This document shows positions 1-7,274 of a stretch of DNA of 13,096 bases, piece by piece; the first letter of the stretch is position 1; each line of letters begins with the position of its first letter. The DNA is taken from positions 1 through 13,096 of the forward strand of contig JAHHQV010000063.1 of NCBI GenBank assembly GCA_020026175.1. Reading direction: 5' to 3'. A program made the translations under genes and the position numbers. This DNA comes from Phocaeicola sp. (GTDB lineage Bacteria; Bacteroidota; Bacteroidia; Bacteroidales; Bacteroidaceae). The notes under the pieces were generated by a model, which saw nothing but the letters and a program-made list of their open reading frames with translations, was not told the origin of the DNA and did not search any database.

Positions 1-27
1 ATTAATCAGGTATTCTTTTGAATGTTT

Positions 28-276
28 TTAAGAACAATCAACTGAACACCCTACATATTTACCATAATAATCCTGTACCAACTTTAATCCTGTAAAATCT
101 TTTACTGCAACAATTGGCTTAGATGACAAACTATCTGTACCCAAAACATGATACCATCCGTTTTCTCTGAGTGCCATTGGACTGTTTGTCTTTTGGGTTG
201 TATTACAACTTATAAAAGAAACTGATATAATTACCAGTGATAGCATAAATGAATAATAAAAAACAAGTTTTGTCAT
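28..276 (-). CDS. Small putative lipoprotein, possible SecDF P1-head-like fragment
   Basis: The 82-residue protein begins with a basic residue and a hydrophobic stretch (about residues 4-21) ending in SFISC, a plausible lipobox with Cys24 as the lipidated residue. An outer-membrane or periplasmic lipoprotein is therefore likely. The mature part contains GWYHVL and PIVAVKDF, followed by a YGKYV motif. From memory this resembles small Bacteroides proteins annotated with a SecDF P1 head subdomain, but that is recall and not a search result. The protein stops soon after KYV, where those relatives appear to continue, so the C-terminus may be truncated. The start is the only ATG in front of the signal sequence. 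No convincing two-box promoter was found upstream; CAAATTTG at 306-313 and TATTTTTG (minus strand, 388-395) are weak -7 candidates. The cellular role is unknown. Confidence 0.6.
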   Translation of the reverse strand: MTKLVFYYSFMLSLVIISVSFISCNTTQKTNSPMALRENGWYHVLGTDSLSSKPIVAVKDFTGLKLVQDYYGKYVGCSVDCS

Positions 277-506
277 AATCCTTTAATAATATTTTTTAAG
301 TATTTGCAAATTTGGAAATCAATAAAAGCACTACATATATATAGCACTTTACTATAAACACTTACAAACGACAATCGCTATAACTACCAAAAATAAAATT
401 ATAAAATAATTTTGTCTGACAGATGGTTTTTGGAAGTTTTTTGATGTCATGATATGAAAAAAACTTATAACAACTGAAAGCACAAGAAACAATTAGTACT
501 TTTTAG

Positions 507-594
507 TTTATCACGGTAGTGATAAGCATTTATCACGGTCGTGCGGAACATTTATCACGATAGTGATGAACATTTATCACGTTCGTGCAAATGT
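507..594. repeat. Four tandem 22-bp repeats with internal dyads
   Basis: The sequence TTTATCACG starts at 507, 529, 551 and 573, giving an exact 22-bp period over four units. Each unit carries a dyad. In unit 1 this is TTATCAC, a 4-base centre, then GTGATAA, a perfect 7-bp palindrome. In units 2 and 4 it is CACG, a 2-base centre, then CGTG. Units 1 and 3 share TAGTGAT and units 2 and 4 share TCGTGC, so the array is better read as two copies of a 44-bp pair (35 of 44 bases identical by eye). It lies beyond the hexosaminidase terminator and about 230 bp upstream of the lipoprotein start. A period of about two helical turns fits a protein-binding array, but the function is not known. Confidence 0.85.
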
Positions 595-596
595 AA

Positions 597-640
597 TAAA
601 AACGGCCCAGTCGCCGTTTAAGGTAACTAAGCCGTTTTTA
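597..640 (-). terminator. Hairpin terminator after the GH20 gene
   Basis: TAAAAACGGC (597-606) pairs perfectly with GCCGTTTTTA (631-640), with a 24-base loop. On the minus strand a shorter alternative, AAACGGC / GCCGTTT with a 6-base loop, ends directly in a U-run. It sits 31 bases past the hexosaminidase stop codon. The symmetry means it could also work on the plus strand. Part of the loop recurs at the right edge of the window. Confidence 0.75.
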
Positions 641-670
641 TCAATATCAGAATATATATTTATCTGATAC

Positions 671-2629
671 TTATTTCTGAGTAACCTTCAGATTGGTTAT
701 CTTACTCTTAAATTGACCTGCCTTCTTCAAAGGGAATACCAATGTACTGGTATAGTTCAATTTTGCCTTGCCATCATTGCTGAAGTATCTCTTCTGTACA
801 TCCAATGTCTTTACTGTCTTTCCGTTTACCTTCAACACTGTAGACTTGTTGTCACCCTCGATACAGATGTGAGCTTTTTCGCCAGGATAGAGTTTGAAGC
901 CGAATGAATTGCGGTAACCGTCGCGTGCAAAACTCATCATTCCGTCTATAGGGTCGGACAGATACAGAACGGCTGAAGACGATCTGAACAGTTCTGTTCC
1001 CATTTCTTCTTCCGAACCTTCAATATCGAACTCTACAGAGTATCCATATCCTACTTCTTCATGAGGCAACACCATTCCCGGCTTAATTTCATCCGCCTGG
1101 AATACTACACCTTTAGTCTCCTTGCCTATTCTGCCAAGCTGATTTACACCCGGTGCCTCGCTCAAGGCATTTCTTTTGGTTTCGAATTCTTTATAAGGTA
1201 CAGATACGTTTTTTCCTGTCCACATTTTTGCAGAAAGTGTCTGGAGCGCAGGATAAGAACGGTGATGTATGTCTTTTACCGAAATACCATTACCTACGTG
1301 GTCGTTCCACACTGCATACATTCCACCTAATATTGCAGGATCTTTTTCTTCAAATACTTCCTTACCTACATGTGCTGGAGTCCATGATTCGTATAAACTC
1401 TTGGTATTAAGATAATCGTAATAATATCCAGCAGCAGGAACTATGTACAAAAATCCGTCAGGAATACTTATCAGCTTGTATCCCTGTTTTACCATTTCCT
1501 TAGGTTCGGCATATCCGTTGTACCATGCACTCATGATAACGTTTTCCGATTTTACAGGAGTTTCACCTTTGGCATGAGTAAGGGCTCCCCATACACAAGC
1601 CTGCTTGCCGAAACTTTCGACATACTTTATATAACGGTCGGTAAATTCACGGAACTTCTCTACAACTTTCTTGTCTTTGTTTGAATATTCGTCTGTTCCG
1701 ATATGTACTTTAGGACCTCTGAAAACAGGTTTGTCACCTTCAAGATATTCCTTGAACAGACCATCCATAAACTTATATGTTTCAGGATTGAACAAATCAA
1801 GATGATCCATTCCGTATTCTTTACTTCCTATTTCCGGCTTATAATGGCTGAAAGCCAACGTATGAGCAGGCGCATCTATTTCGGGTATAATCTCGACAAA
1901 ATAAGACGATGCCTCATCCTGGAATTCTCCGAACTCTTTCTTAGTGTAATAACCATCGCGTGCTGTAAGTCCTGGATAAGTATCACATTCAAGACGGAAT
2001 GCAGCATAAGTCTTGTCCCAATCCTGATTGAAGAACTGCTTGAAACCATTATCATTGAGATGAATCTGGAATGTATTCATCTTGTAATAAGACATTATCT
2101 TCATAAAGTCGCGCAAATAGCTCATAGGAATGAATTTACGACCGCAGTCCATCATAAAGCCACGAATCTCGTAATCAGGGAAGTCCTTTATAAGTCCGTT
2201 TGGCAATGTTCTGTCGTCAGTCTGTTCGCTTATCTGCAAAAGTGTACGTGTAGCCCAAAAAGTCCCCACTACTTCGGGTGCCGAAACTACAACCTTCTTG
2301 TTAATGTCAATGCTATAGCCTTCCTTACCCAATTTATTGTTTTTCGACAGTTCGAATACGATGTCTCCGTTTCCTGCACGTCCGTCAACCACCTGTAGCT
2401 TTACTCCAAACATTGTATAATAATCTTCGGCAAACTGTTCGGCTACATCAACCAGCTGCTTGTTTTTATGATTACATACCACCCTAGTAGAAGCGTCTAC
2501 AGAGAAATATCCTTCCTTACCACGCCACTCCTTCAGTTCAGGAATAACAAACGGCTTTACGTTTTCGGCAAAAACTGCCAATGCATTTACAATGCACAAT
2601 ACGAATAGTAGAGATTTAATGCTTTTCAT
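671..2629 (-). CDS. Secreted GH20 beta-N-acetylhexosaminidase
   Basis: This 652-residue enzyme should release terminal beta-linked GlcNAc/GalNAc from glycans in the periplasm or at the cell surface. Residues 1-21 are a signal peptide with cleavage likely after AVFA; no lipobox is present. Residues about 25-150 form the GH20 N-terminal alpha/beta domain. The catalytic barrel runs from about 155 (RGFMMDCGRKF) and includes IPEIDAPAHT (248-257), HIGTDEY (309-315) with the Asp313-Glu314 catalytic pair, VWGAL (346-350) and VWNDHVGNG (440-448). Residues about 505-652 look like a concanavalin/LamG-type beta-sandwich. GH20 uses substrate-assisted catalysis in which the Asp orients the N-acetyl group and the Glu is the acid/base. 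The usual HxGGDE is HIGTDE here. No polysaccharide-utilisation genes adjoin it, so the natural substrate is open. Confidence 0.9.
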   Translation of the reverse strand: MKSIKSLLFVLCIVNALAVFAENVKPFVIPELKEWRGKEGYFSVDASTRVVCNHKNKQLVDVAEQFAEDYYTMFGVKLQVVDGRAGNGDIVFELSKNNKLGKEGYSIDINKKVVVSAPEVVGTFWATRTLLQISEQTDDRTLPNGLIKDFPDYEIRGFMMDCGRKFIPMSYLRDFMKIMSYYKMNTFQIHLNDNGFKQFFNQDWDKTYAAFRLECDTYPGLTARDGYYTKKEFGEFQDEASSYFVEIIPEIDAPAHTLAFSHYKPEIGSKEYGMDHLDLFNPETYKFMDGLFKEYLEGDKPVFRGPKVHIGTDEYSNKDKKVVEKFREFTDRYIKYVESFGKQACVWGALTHAKGETPVKSENVIMSAWYNGYAEPKEMVKQGYKLISIPDGFLYIVPAAGYYYDYLNTKSLYESWTPAHVGKEVFEEKDPAILGGMYAVWNDHVGNGISVKDIHHRSYPALQTLSAKMWTGKNVSVPYKEFETKRNALSEAPGVNQLGRIGKETKGVVFQADEIKPGMVLPHEEVGYGYSVEFDIEGSEEEMGTELFRSSSAVLYLSDPIDGMMSFARDGYRNSFGFKLYPGEKAHICIEGDNKSTVLKVNGKTVKTLDVQKRYFSNDGKAKLNYTSTLVFPLKKAGQFKSKITNLKVTQK

Positions 2630-2651
2630 TTTTCAAATTATTAATTTTATA

Positions 2652-2684
2652 CAAAGAAACATATTATCTAAAATATATATCAAA
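2652..2684 (-). promoter_or_regulatory. Candidate promoter of the GH20 gene
   Basis: On the minus strand a TTTG (2681-2684) is followed after 21 bases by TTTCTTTG (2652-2659), one mismatch from the Bacteroidetes -7 consensus TAnnTTTG. Transcription would start near 2645, about 16 bases before the ATG. The match is modest and the DNA is AT-rich. Confidence 0.4.
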
Positions 2685-2772
2685 AAAATAAACATCTATT
2701 AACTATTATATTTATCATGATATTATTTTGAAGTTTTTCACAACATAATGAAATCTGTATTTCACCTACACC

Positions 2773-3600
2773 CTACTTACACTTTCTTAGTTTTTCTTTC
2801 ATTGCAGCCATAGGTATGCCCAGTGATACAGCTCTCTCGTATGCCTTTTTCGCCTCATGCTTCTTACCCATAGACAGGTATACATCGCCTAACTGAACAC
2901 TGGTTTCGGCATCCTTTGGGTTTAGTTTCATTACCGACTCCAAATCGAGTACGGCAGACTCTGGATATCCTCTTTCCAAATCAAGATTTGCCCTTATAAC
3001 AAGAAGTGAAGCATCTTTAGGATTGTTCGCTATCAGTATATCAATATTTTCTCTGGCCGAAATAAATTTCCCCTCATTCTGGTCGAGCAATACTAGACCT
3101 ATACGTGCAGCCTTATGCTTTGGATCCTTGCCTACTATCACATTATAGTCTATCCTTGCTTCCTTGTATTCGCGTCTATCCATATAGATATAGGCTCTGT
3201 AAAGCCTCGCCTCGATATTTTCGGGAATAAGGTCTATAACATTACAGAAATCAACATAAGCCTTATCCATTTCTCCACGGTCAAGATAAACAGTCCCTCT
3301 GTTGAGCAATATAGATGTGGAATAAGGCGTGATGTTCAATGCCAATGTATAAGACTCTATAGCCTCATCAATCTTTCCCATACGTTTCTGCACAGTTCCA
3401 AGATTGGAAAACAACAGGGCATTGCGTGCATTTTCAGGATCCAGCTTCAGGGCTTTCTTGAAAAGTTCTTCAGCCTGCAACAGACTGTCATTGAATGTAC
3501 ACGACATGGCTTTTTCTACTATTTCATTATAAGACTGGGAGAAAGATTCTGAAACTCCCGCCAAAAGGACTACGATAGATAGTAATAATCTTTTCTTCAT
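2773..3600 (-). CDS. Exported tetratricopeptide-repeat protein
   Basis: The 275-residue protein starts with MKKRLLLS and a hydrophobic segment, with signal cleavage likely after SFSQ (about residue 22). This start (ATG at 3598-3600) is preferred to one six codons upstream because it gives a standard signal peptide. The mature part consists almost entirely of about seven 34-residue TPR units (about residues 24-264), with the expected spacing of small residues and of Pro at the helix ends (LDPENA, ITPYST, LIPENI, KDPKHK, NNPKDA, LNPKDA). TPR arrays are protein-binding scaffolds, and here the protein would act in the periplasm. There is no enzymatic domain and no lipobox, so no specific function can be given. 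It faces away from msrA across a 187-bp divergent intergenic region. Confidence 0.85.
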   Translation of the reverse strand: MKKRLLLSIVVLLAGVSESFSQSYNEIVEKAMSCTFNDSLLQAEELFKKALKLDPENARNALLFSNLGTVQKRMGKIDEAIESYTLALNITPYSTSILLNRGTVYLDRGEMDKAYVDFCNVIDLIPENIEARLYRAYIYMDRREYKEARIDYNVIVGKDPKHKAARIGLVLLDQNEGKFISARENIDILIANNPKDASLLVIRANLDLERGYPESAVLDLESVMKLNPKDAETSVQLGDVYLSMGKKHEAKKAYERAVSLGIPMAAMKEKLRKCK

Positions 3601-3787
3601 TTTTATTATTATAGACATTTCTGATTTATTGTTTCAACCGATATCTTTATTAACTTTTTGACATGATATGTGAGATATACAATAATATTAATTAAACAAC
3701 TTGTGTGCAATATTCGCAAAAATACACGACATTTGCAAAACAATGACAAGCAACTTTGTTTATAACATAATAAAAAAGGACATTAAT

Positions 3788-4273
3788 ATGAAATCAGAAA
3801 AAGCAATATTTGCCTGTGGATGTTTCTGGGGTGTACAATATCAGATGGAGAAAAAAGCAGGAGTATTAAAGACTACAGTAGGATACATAGGAGGACACAA
3901 AGATTATCCTACTTATCAGGAAGTAAAATCACACTCTACCGGTCATGCAGAAGCTATACTTATAGAATATGATTCCGACATGGTTTCTTATACTGAACTA
4001 TGCAAACTCTTTTTCGAAATCCACGACCCGTCACAAACAGATGGCCAAGGTCCGGACATAGGACCTCAGTATAGAAGTGAAATTTTCTATCTTGATGAAG
4101 CACAGAAAAAAGAGGCAGAAGAGGTAATTTCTATCCTGCGAAACAATGGACATGAGGTAAACACCGTTATTACTCCTGCTACAGTTTTTTGGGAAGCAGA
4201 AGACTATCATCAGCATTATTATGAAAAGACAGGAGGAGAGCCTTACTGCCATATAAGGGTGAAAAAATTCTGA
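3788..4273 (+). CDS. msrA: Peptide methionine sulfoxide reductase MsrA
   Basis: MsrA reduces the S-epimer of methionine sulfoxide in proteins and free Met-O, using thioredoxin as final reductant. The 161-residue protein has the family signature ACGCFWG, with Cys12 as catalytic nucleophile. It also has GGHKDYPTYQEV, the SHSTGHAEAI segment, the HDPSQTDGQGPDIGPQYRS substrate region and a C-terminal GGEPYCHIRV whose Cys is a likely resolving residue. The chosen ATG (3788) puts the catalytic Cys near residue 12, as is usual for cytosolic MsrA. The frame stays open upstream to 3701, but that extension has no family match and no signal peptide. There is no fused MsrB domain. CAACTTTG at 3751-3758 is a possible -7 box with a poorly spaced upstream element. 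The gene stands alone, 128 bp before the blaI-type operon. Confidence 0.95.
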   Translation: MKSEKAIFACGCFWGVQYQMEKKAGVLKTTVGYIGGHKDYPTYQEVKSHSTGHAEAILIEYDSDMVSYTELCKLFFEIHDPSQTDGQGPDIGPQYRSEIFYLDEAQKKEAEEVISILRNNGHEVNTVITPATVFWEAEDYHQHYYEKTGGEPYCHIRVKKF

Positions 4274-4341
4274 TATTAATATTGCTTGCTATTATAACAG
4301 CACATTAACAGTCAGCCTTTAATCAAAATTAACTATCTACT

Positions 4342-4397
4342 TATTAGTTTATTACGAATTTTTCGTAGATTTGCGAAAAGTTCGTAATAAACTAATA
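4342..4397 (+). promoter_or_regulatory. Promoter embedded in a large inverted repeat (BlaI-type operator)
   Basis: Two 24-bp arms, 4342-4365 and 4374-4397, are inverted copies with a single mismatch (23 of 24). The 8 bases between them, TAGATTTG (4366-4373), are an exact match to the Bacteroidetes -7 box TAnnTTTG. TTAG at 4344-4347, 18 bases upstream, is a 3-of-4 match to the -33 box. Within the arms lie two smaller dyads, TACGAA-N3-TTCGTA (4353-4367) and TGCGAA-N3-TTCGTA (4372-4386), centred 19 bp apart. A dimeric repressor bound to both would cover the -33 side and the start site. The repressor ATG follows 4 bases after the right arm, so autorepression by the adjacent BlaI-like protein is the natural reading. 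Confidence 0.85.
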
Positions 4398-4401
4398 GAT
4401 T

Positions 4402-4761
4402 ATGGAAAAACTAACTTATCAAGAAGAAGAAGTTATGCGCTTTATATGGAAATTGGAACCATGTTTCACTAAAGATGTAGTGGGATGTTATGACAAACCC
4501 GTTCCTCCGTATACTACAGTAGCCTCTATCATCAATAATCTGAAGAGAAAAGGGTATCTGAAAGCTGAACGATTCGGGAATACATACAGATATACCTCCA
4601 TGGTAGGACAAGAAGAATACACCAAGAAATCTGTAAACAATCTGGTGAGAAACTATTTTGCAAACTCTTATAAAGATATGGTTTCGTTCTTTGCCAAGGA
4701 ACAGAAGATTTCTAAAGACGACCTGAATGAAATCATTGATCTTATAGAAAAGGACAAATAA
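4402..4761 (+). CDS. BlaI/MecI-family transcriptional repressor
   Basis: This 119-residue protein has the BlaI/MecI/CopY layout. Residues about 1-70 form a winged helix, with EEEVMRFIW at the start, the recognition-helix stretch PPYTTVASIINNLKRKGYL and a wing ending at YRYTSM. Residues about 75-119 form a helical dimerisation tail. Family members bind dyad operators as dimers and are inactivated by proteolysis when the partner M56 sensor is triggered. The gene is 23 bp upstream of an M56 peptidase gene, the classical partner. In Bacteroidetes such pairs often have no nearby beta-lactamase, and none is present here, so the regulon may be only this operon or may include distant genes. It starts immediately after the inverted-repeat promoter. 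Confidence 0.93.
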   Translation: MEKLTYQEEEVMRFIWKLEPCFTKDVVGCYDKPVPPYTTVASIINNLKRKGYLKAERFGNTYRYTSMVGQEEYTKKSVNNLVRNYFANSYKDMVSFFAKEQKISKDDLNEIIDLIEKDK

Positions 4762-4784
4762 CTTTTTTAAAAAAGACTCATACC

Positions 4785-6065
4785 ATGAATTACCTTTTAC
4801 AAGCCAATATAGGACTAATACTGTTCTACGCATTCTACAAACTGCTGTACACCCGTGACACTCTGTTCACTTCAAGAAGAAGTATACTGATTATATCATT
4901 GGTCATGCCATTTATTCTACCTCTTATCGATATACGTCAATGGATGGAAAGCCAAGACAGCATGATAATGATGACAAACTTCTATTACTCGTCTGTTCTT
5001 CCCGAAATTATTGTAGGAGCATCAAATAACTCTATAGGAAACACACCTTTAATAATTTCAGAATGTATATGGTATATATATATCATAGGTGTAATAATGC
5101 TATCTATACGCCTAATGATACAGACCGGAAGCATCATAAACATGATTAAAAAATCAAAATGGGAAACAATAAACGGAATACGTGTAAAACGTATAGAGAA
5201 CAGTTCCGGACCTTTTTCTTTCTTCGGATGGATTTTCATCAACAAAGAATCTCTCAAAGATGATGAAATAAACGAAGTGCTTATACACGAGCTTACTCAT
5301 GCCCGTCAAAAGCACTCCATAGATGTATTGCTGGCTGAGATTGTGAACATCATCTGCTGGATTAACCCCTTCTCATGGCTTCTGAAAAGAGAAGTAAGAC
5401 AGAATCTGGAATATCTGGCAGACAGAAAGGTTATGGAATCGGGAGCTGAAGCCAAAAGTTATCAATATCACCTGTTGGGACTTGCATACAAGCCTCATCA
5501 CGGACTATCTAATAATTTTAATATTTCTCACCTTAAAAAACGTATCGTTATGATGAACAAGAAAAAGACAAACGGTACAGGACATATCAAATATGCCTTG
5601 TTCACCATCCCAGCCTTTGCTCTACTCGTTGCCGGAAACATTTCATGCTCCTCTGAAACAAAAAAGACTGATGATGTAAAAGAAAACGTTACTTCTGTGA
5701 AATCTGATGTAAGTGTAGAGATTCCTATCAAAAAGGCTGCTACTAAGGATGAAGTTTTCATGGTAGTAGAAAAGATGCCTGAATTTCCGGGAGGAATGCA
5801 GGAACTTATCAAATTCCTTAAGGATAACGTAAAATATCCAGAATCTGCCCAAGACAAAAATATACAGGGTAGAGTCATCGTTCAGTTCGTTGTGGAAAAA
5901 GACGGTACTCCTACCGAATTTAAAGTATTACGTTCTGTAGACCCGGACCTCGATAAAGAGGCATTAAGAGTGTTGGGAGAAATGCCTAAGTGGAAACCGG
6001 GAATGCAGAAAGGTCAGGTAGTAAGAGTGAAATTCACTGTTCCGGTAACATTCAAACTCAAGTAA
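4785..6065 (+). CDS. M56 (BlaR1-type) membrane metallopeptidase fused to a TonB C-terminal domain
   Basis: The 426-residue protein begins with membrane segments near residues 5-22, 34-50 and 92-112. The zinc peptidase motif HELTH lies at 168-172 (His168, Glu169, His172), with Glu209 in NLEYLAD as probable third ligand. A further membrane helix at about 268-286 leads to a polar linker (290-320) and a TonB-type C-terminal domain (about 325-426; MPEFPGGMQEL, YPESAQ, GRVIVQFVVEKDG, WKPGMQKGQ). M56 proteins sense an envelope signal and trigger cleavage of the partner repressor. The TonB domain replaces the penicillin-binding sensor of classical BlaR1, so the signal is probably not a beta-lactam. 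The gene is cotranscribed with the repressor just upstream. There is no PBP-like sensor domain. Confidence 0.92.
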   Translation: MNYLLQANIGLILFYAFYKLLYTRDTLFTSRRSILIISLVMPFILPLIDIRQWMESQDSMIMMTNFYYSSVLPEIIVGASNNSIGNTPLIISECIWYIYIIGVIMLSIRLMIQTGSIINMIKKSKWETINGIRVKRIENSSGPFSFFGWIFINKESLKDDEINEVLIHELTHARQKHSIDVLLAEIVNIICWINPFSWLLKREVRQNLEYLADRKVMESGAEAKSYQYHLLGLAYKPHHGLSNNFNISHLKKRIVMMNKKKTNGTGHIKYALFTIPAFALLVAGNISCSSETKKTDDVKENVTSVKSDVSVEIPIKKAATKDEVFMVVEKMPEFPGGMQELIKFLKDNVKYPESAQDKNIQGRVIVQFVVEKDGTPTEFKVLRSVDPDLDKEALRVLGEMPKWKPGMQKGQVVRVKFTVPVTFKLK

Positions 6066-6121
6066 ATCATTGTTCTTAATACGTTTTAAGATGTGATTAA
6101 CAACAGGAATCTTATTCTTAT

Positions 6122-6168
6122 AAAAAAACTACGTCTCAAAAGTTTTTAACAAAACTCTTGAGACGTAG
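6122..6168 (-). terminator. Intrinsic terminator of the leu operon, in the convergent gap
   Basis: CTACGTCTCAA (6129-6139) pairs with TTGAGACGTAG (6158-6168). After one mismatch a further 6 bp (AGTTTT / AAAACT) closes on a 4-base loop. On the minus strand the hairpin is followed by seven U (6122-6128), so it ends the leuB transcript 21 bases past its stop codon. On the plus strand no U-run follows, but the stem could still stop read-through from the M56 gene. Confidence 0.9.
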
Positions 6169-6189
6169 CTATTATATATCAATAAAGAA

Positions 6190-7251
6190 TCAAGCATTGC
6201 AGATATAATCTACTATCCACTGACCTACTTCTTTTGTTCCATACTTCTCACCACCTTCTACCTGAATTTCAGGGGTACGGACGTTTGCATCAAGAGAAGC
6301 ATCTACTGCACGGCGTACAAGAGTACCTTCTTCCTTTAAGTCAAAATATTCGAACAACATTGCAACCGACAGAATCTGAGCCAATGGGTTTGCTATATTC
6401 ATCCCTTTAGCCTGTGGCCATGAACCGTGTATTGGCTCGAAAACAGGAGTGCTTTCACCTGTTGATGCCGACGGAAGAAGACCCATCGAACCGCTGATGA
6501 CAGAACCCTCGTCGGTAAGTATATCACCGAAAGTATTTTCTGTTACCATCACATCAAAGAACTTAGGTTCTTGAATCATCTTCATAGCAGCATTGTCGAC
6601 AAACATATAGTCGGTTGTAACTTCCGGATATTGAGGAGCCATTTCCTGGGCAATCTGTCGCCACAGGCGTGAAGACGCAAGAACATTAGCTTTGTCGACC
6701 ACTGTAAGATGCTTGCGACGCTTCATGGCATAATCAAAACCAACTTTCAATATTCTTTCTATCTCAGGACGAGTATACATGTTTGTATCGTAGGCTTTGT
6801 CATTGTCCTGATATTTTTCACCAAAATACATTCCTCCTGTCAATTCACGGATACAAAGGAAATCTGCACCATCTACAAGTTCTGCCTTCAGAGGAGACTT
6901 GTGTACCAGACACTTGAATGTCTGCACAGGACGTATATTAGCAAACAGGCCAAGTTTCTTTCTCATAGCCAACAACCCCTGTTCCGGACGGACCTTTGCT
7001 GTAGGGTCATTGTCAAACTTCGGGTCTCCTACTGCAGAGAATAAAACAGCATCCGAATTTTTACATATCTGATACGTTTCTTCCGGAAACGGATTTCCTA
7101 CTTTATCTATTGCACTGGCTCCACACAAAGCGTATTCATAGCTTACTTTATGTCCATATTTTTCGCATACTGCTGTCATTACATTCACTCCTTGAACGGA
7201 AATTTCAGGTCCGATACCATCACCGGCCAATACTGCTATTTTAAAATTCAT
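6190..7251 (-). CDS. leuB: 3-isopropylmalate dehydrogenase LeuB
   Basis: LeuB oxidises and decarboxylates 3-isopropylmalate to 2-oxoisocaproate with NAD+, the last step before transamination to leucine. The 353-residue protein has the N-terminal LAGDGIGPE motif, the substrate arginines Arg97, Arg107 and Arg135 (IRELTGGMYFGE), Tyr142, Lys187 in VVDKAN, and the metal aspartates Asp219, Asp243 and Asp247 (FGDILTDEGS). GSMGLLPSAS and the GSWPQAKG segment complete the cofactor side. The ATG at 7249-7251 is chosen because MNFKIAVLAGDG is the normal start; a start nine codons upstream would overlap the preceding gene. It is the last gene of the operon, 23 bases after cimA. With citramalate synthase in the same operon it probably also acts on beta-methylmalate to give 2-oxobutyrate. 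Confidence 0.95.
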   Translation of the reverse strand: MNFKIAVLAGDGIGPEISVQGVNVMTAVCEKYGHKVSYEYALCGASAIDKVGNPFPEETYQICKNSDAVLFSAVGDPKFDNDPTAKVRPEQGLLAMRKKLGLFANIRPVQTFKCLVHKSPLKAELVDGADFLCIRELTGGMYFGEKYQDNDKAYDTNMYTRPEIERILKVGFDYAMKRRKHLTVVDKANVLASSRLWRQIAQEMAPQYPEVTTDYMFVDNAAMKMIQEPKFFDVMVTENTFGDILTDEGSVISGSMGLLPSASTGESTPVFEPIHGSWPQAKGMNIANPLAQILSVAMLFEYFDLKEEGTLVRRAVDASLDANVRTPEIQVEGGEKYGTKEVGQWIVDYICNA

Positions 7252-7274
7252 GGTTATATTTAAGTTTAAGTATT

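Larger units (their letters stand above)
277..670. other. Gene-free stretch between lipoprotein and hexosaminidase
   Basis: This 394-base AT-rich stretch has no credible coding region on either strand. It holds four 22-bp tandem repeats (507-594) and a hairpin terminator (597-640), both listed separately. The part at 277-500 should hold the promoter of the lipoprotein gene, but no clear -33/-7 pair could be identified there. Confidence 0.7.

Noticed and set aside
507..594. CRISPR-like array
   Set aside because: Repeats are directly adjacent with no unique spacers, units are only 22 bp, and there are no cas genes.
1703..2398. Long open frame (231 codons) on the plus strand inside the hexosaminidase gene
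   Set aside because: It lies opposite the clearly coding GH20 catalytic domain, has no recognisable motif and a composition typical of antisense reading.
3717..3724. TATTTTTG on the minus strand as the TPR gene promoter -7 box
   Set aside because: No TTTG at the required distance upstream, and the implied leader of about 110 bases is unsupported.
3701..3787. Upstream extension of msrA by 29 codons
   Set aside because: No signal peptide and no MsrA similarity in the extension; the internal ATG places the catalytic Cys at the usual distance from the start.
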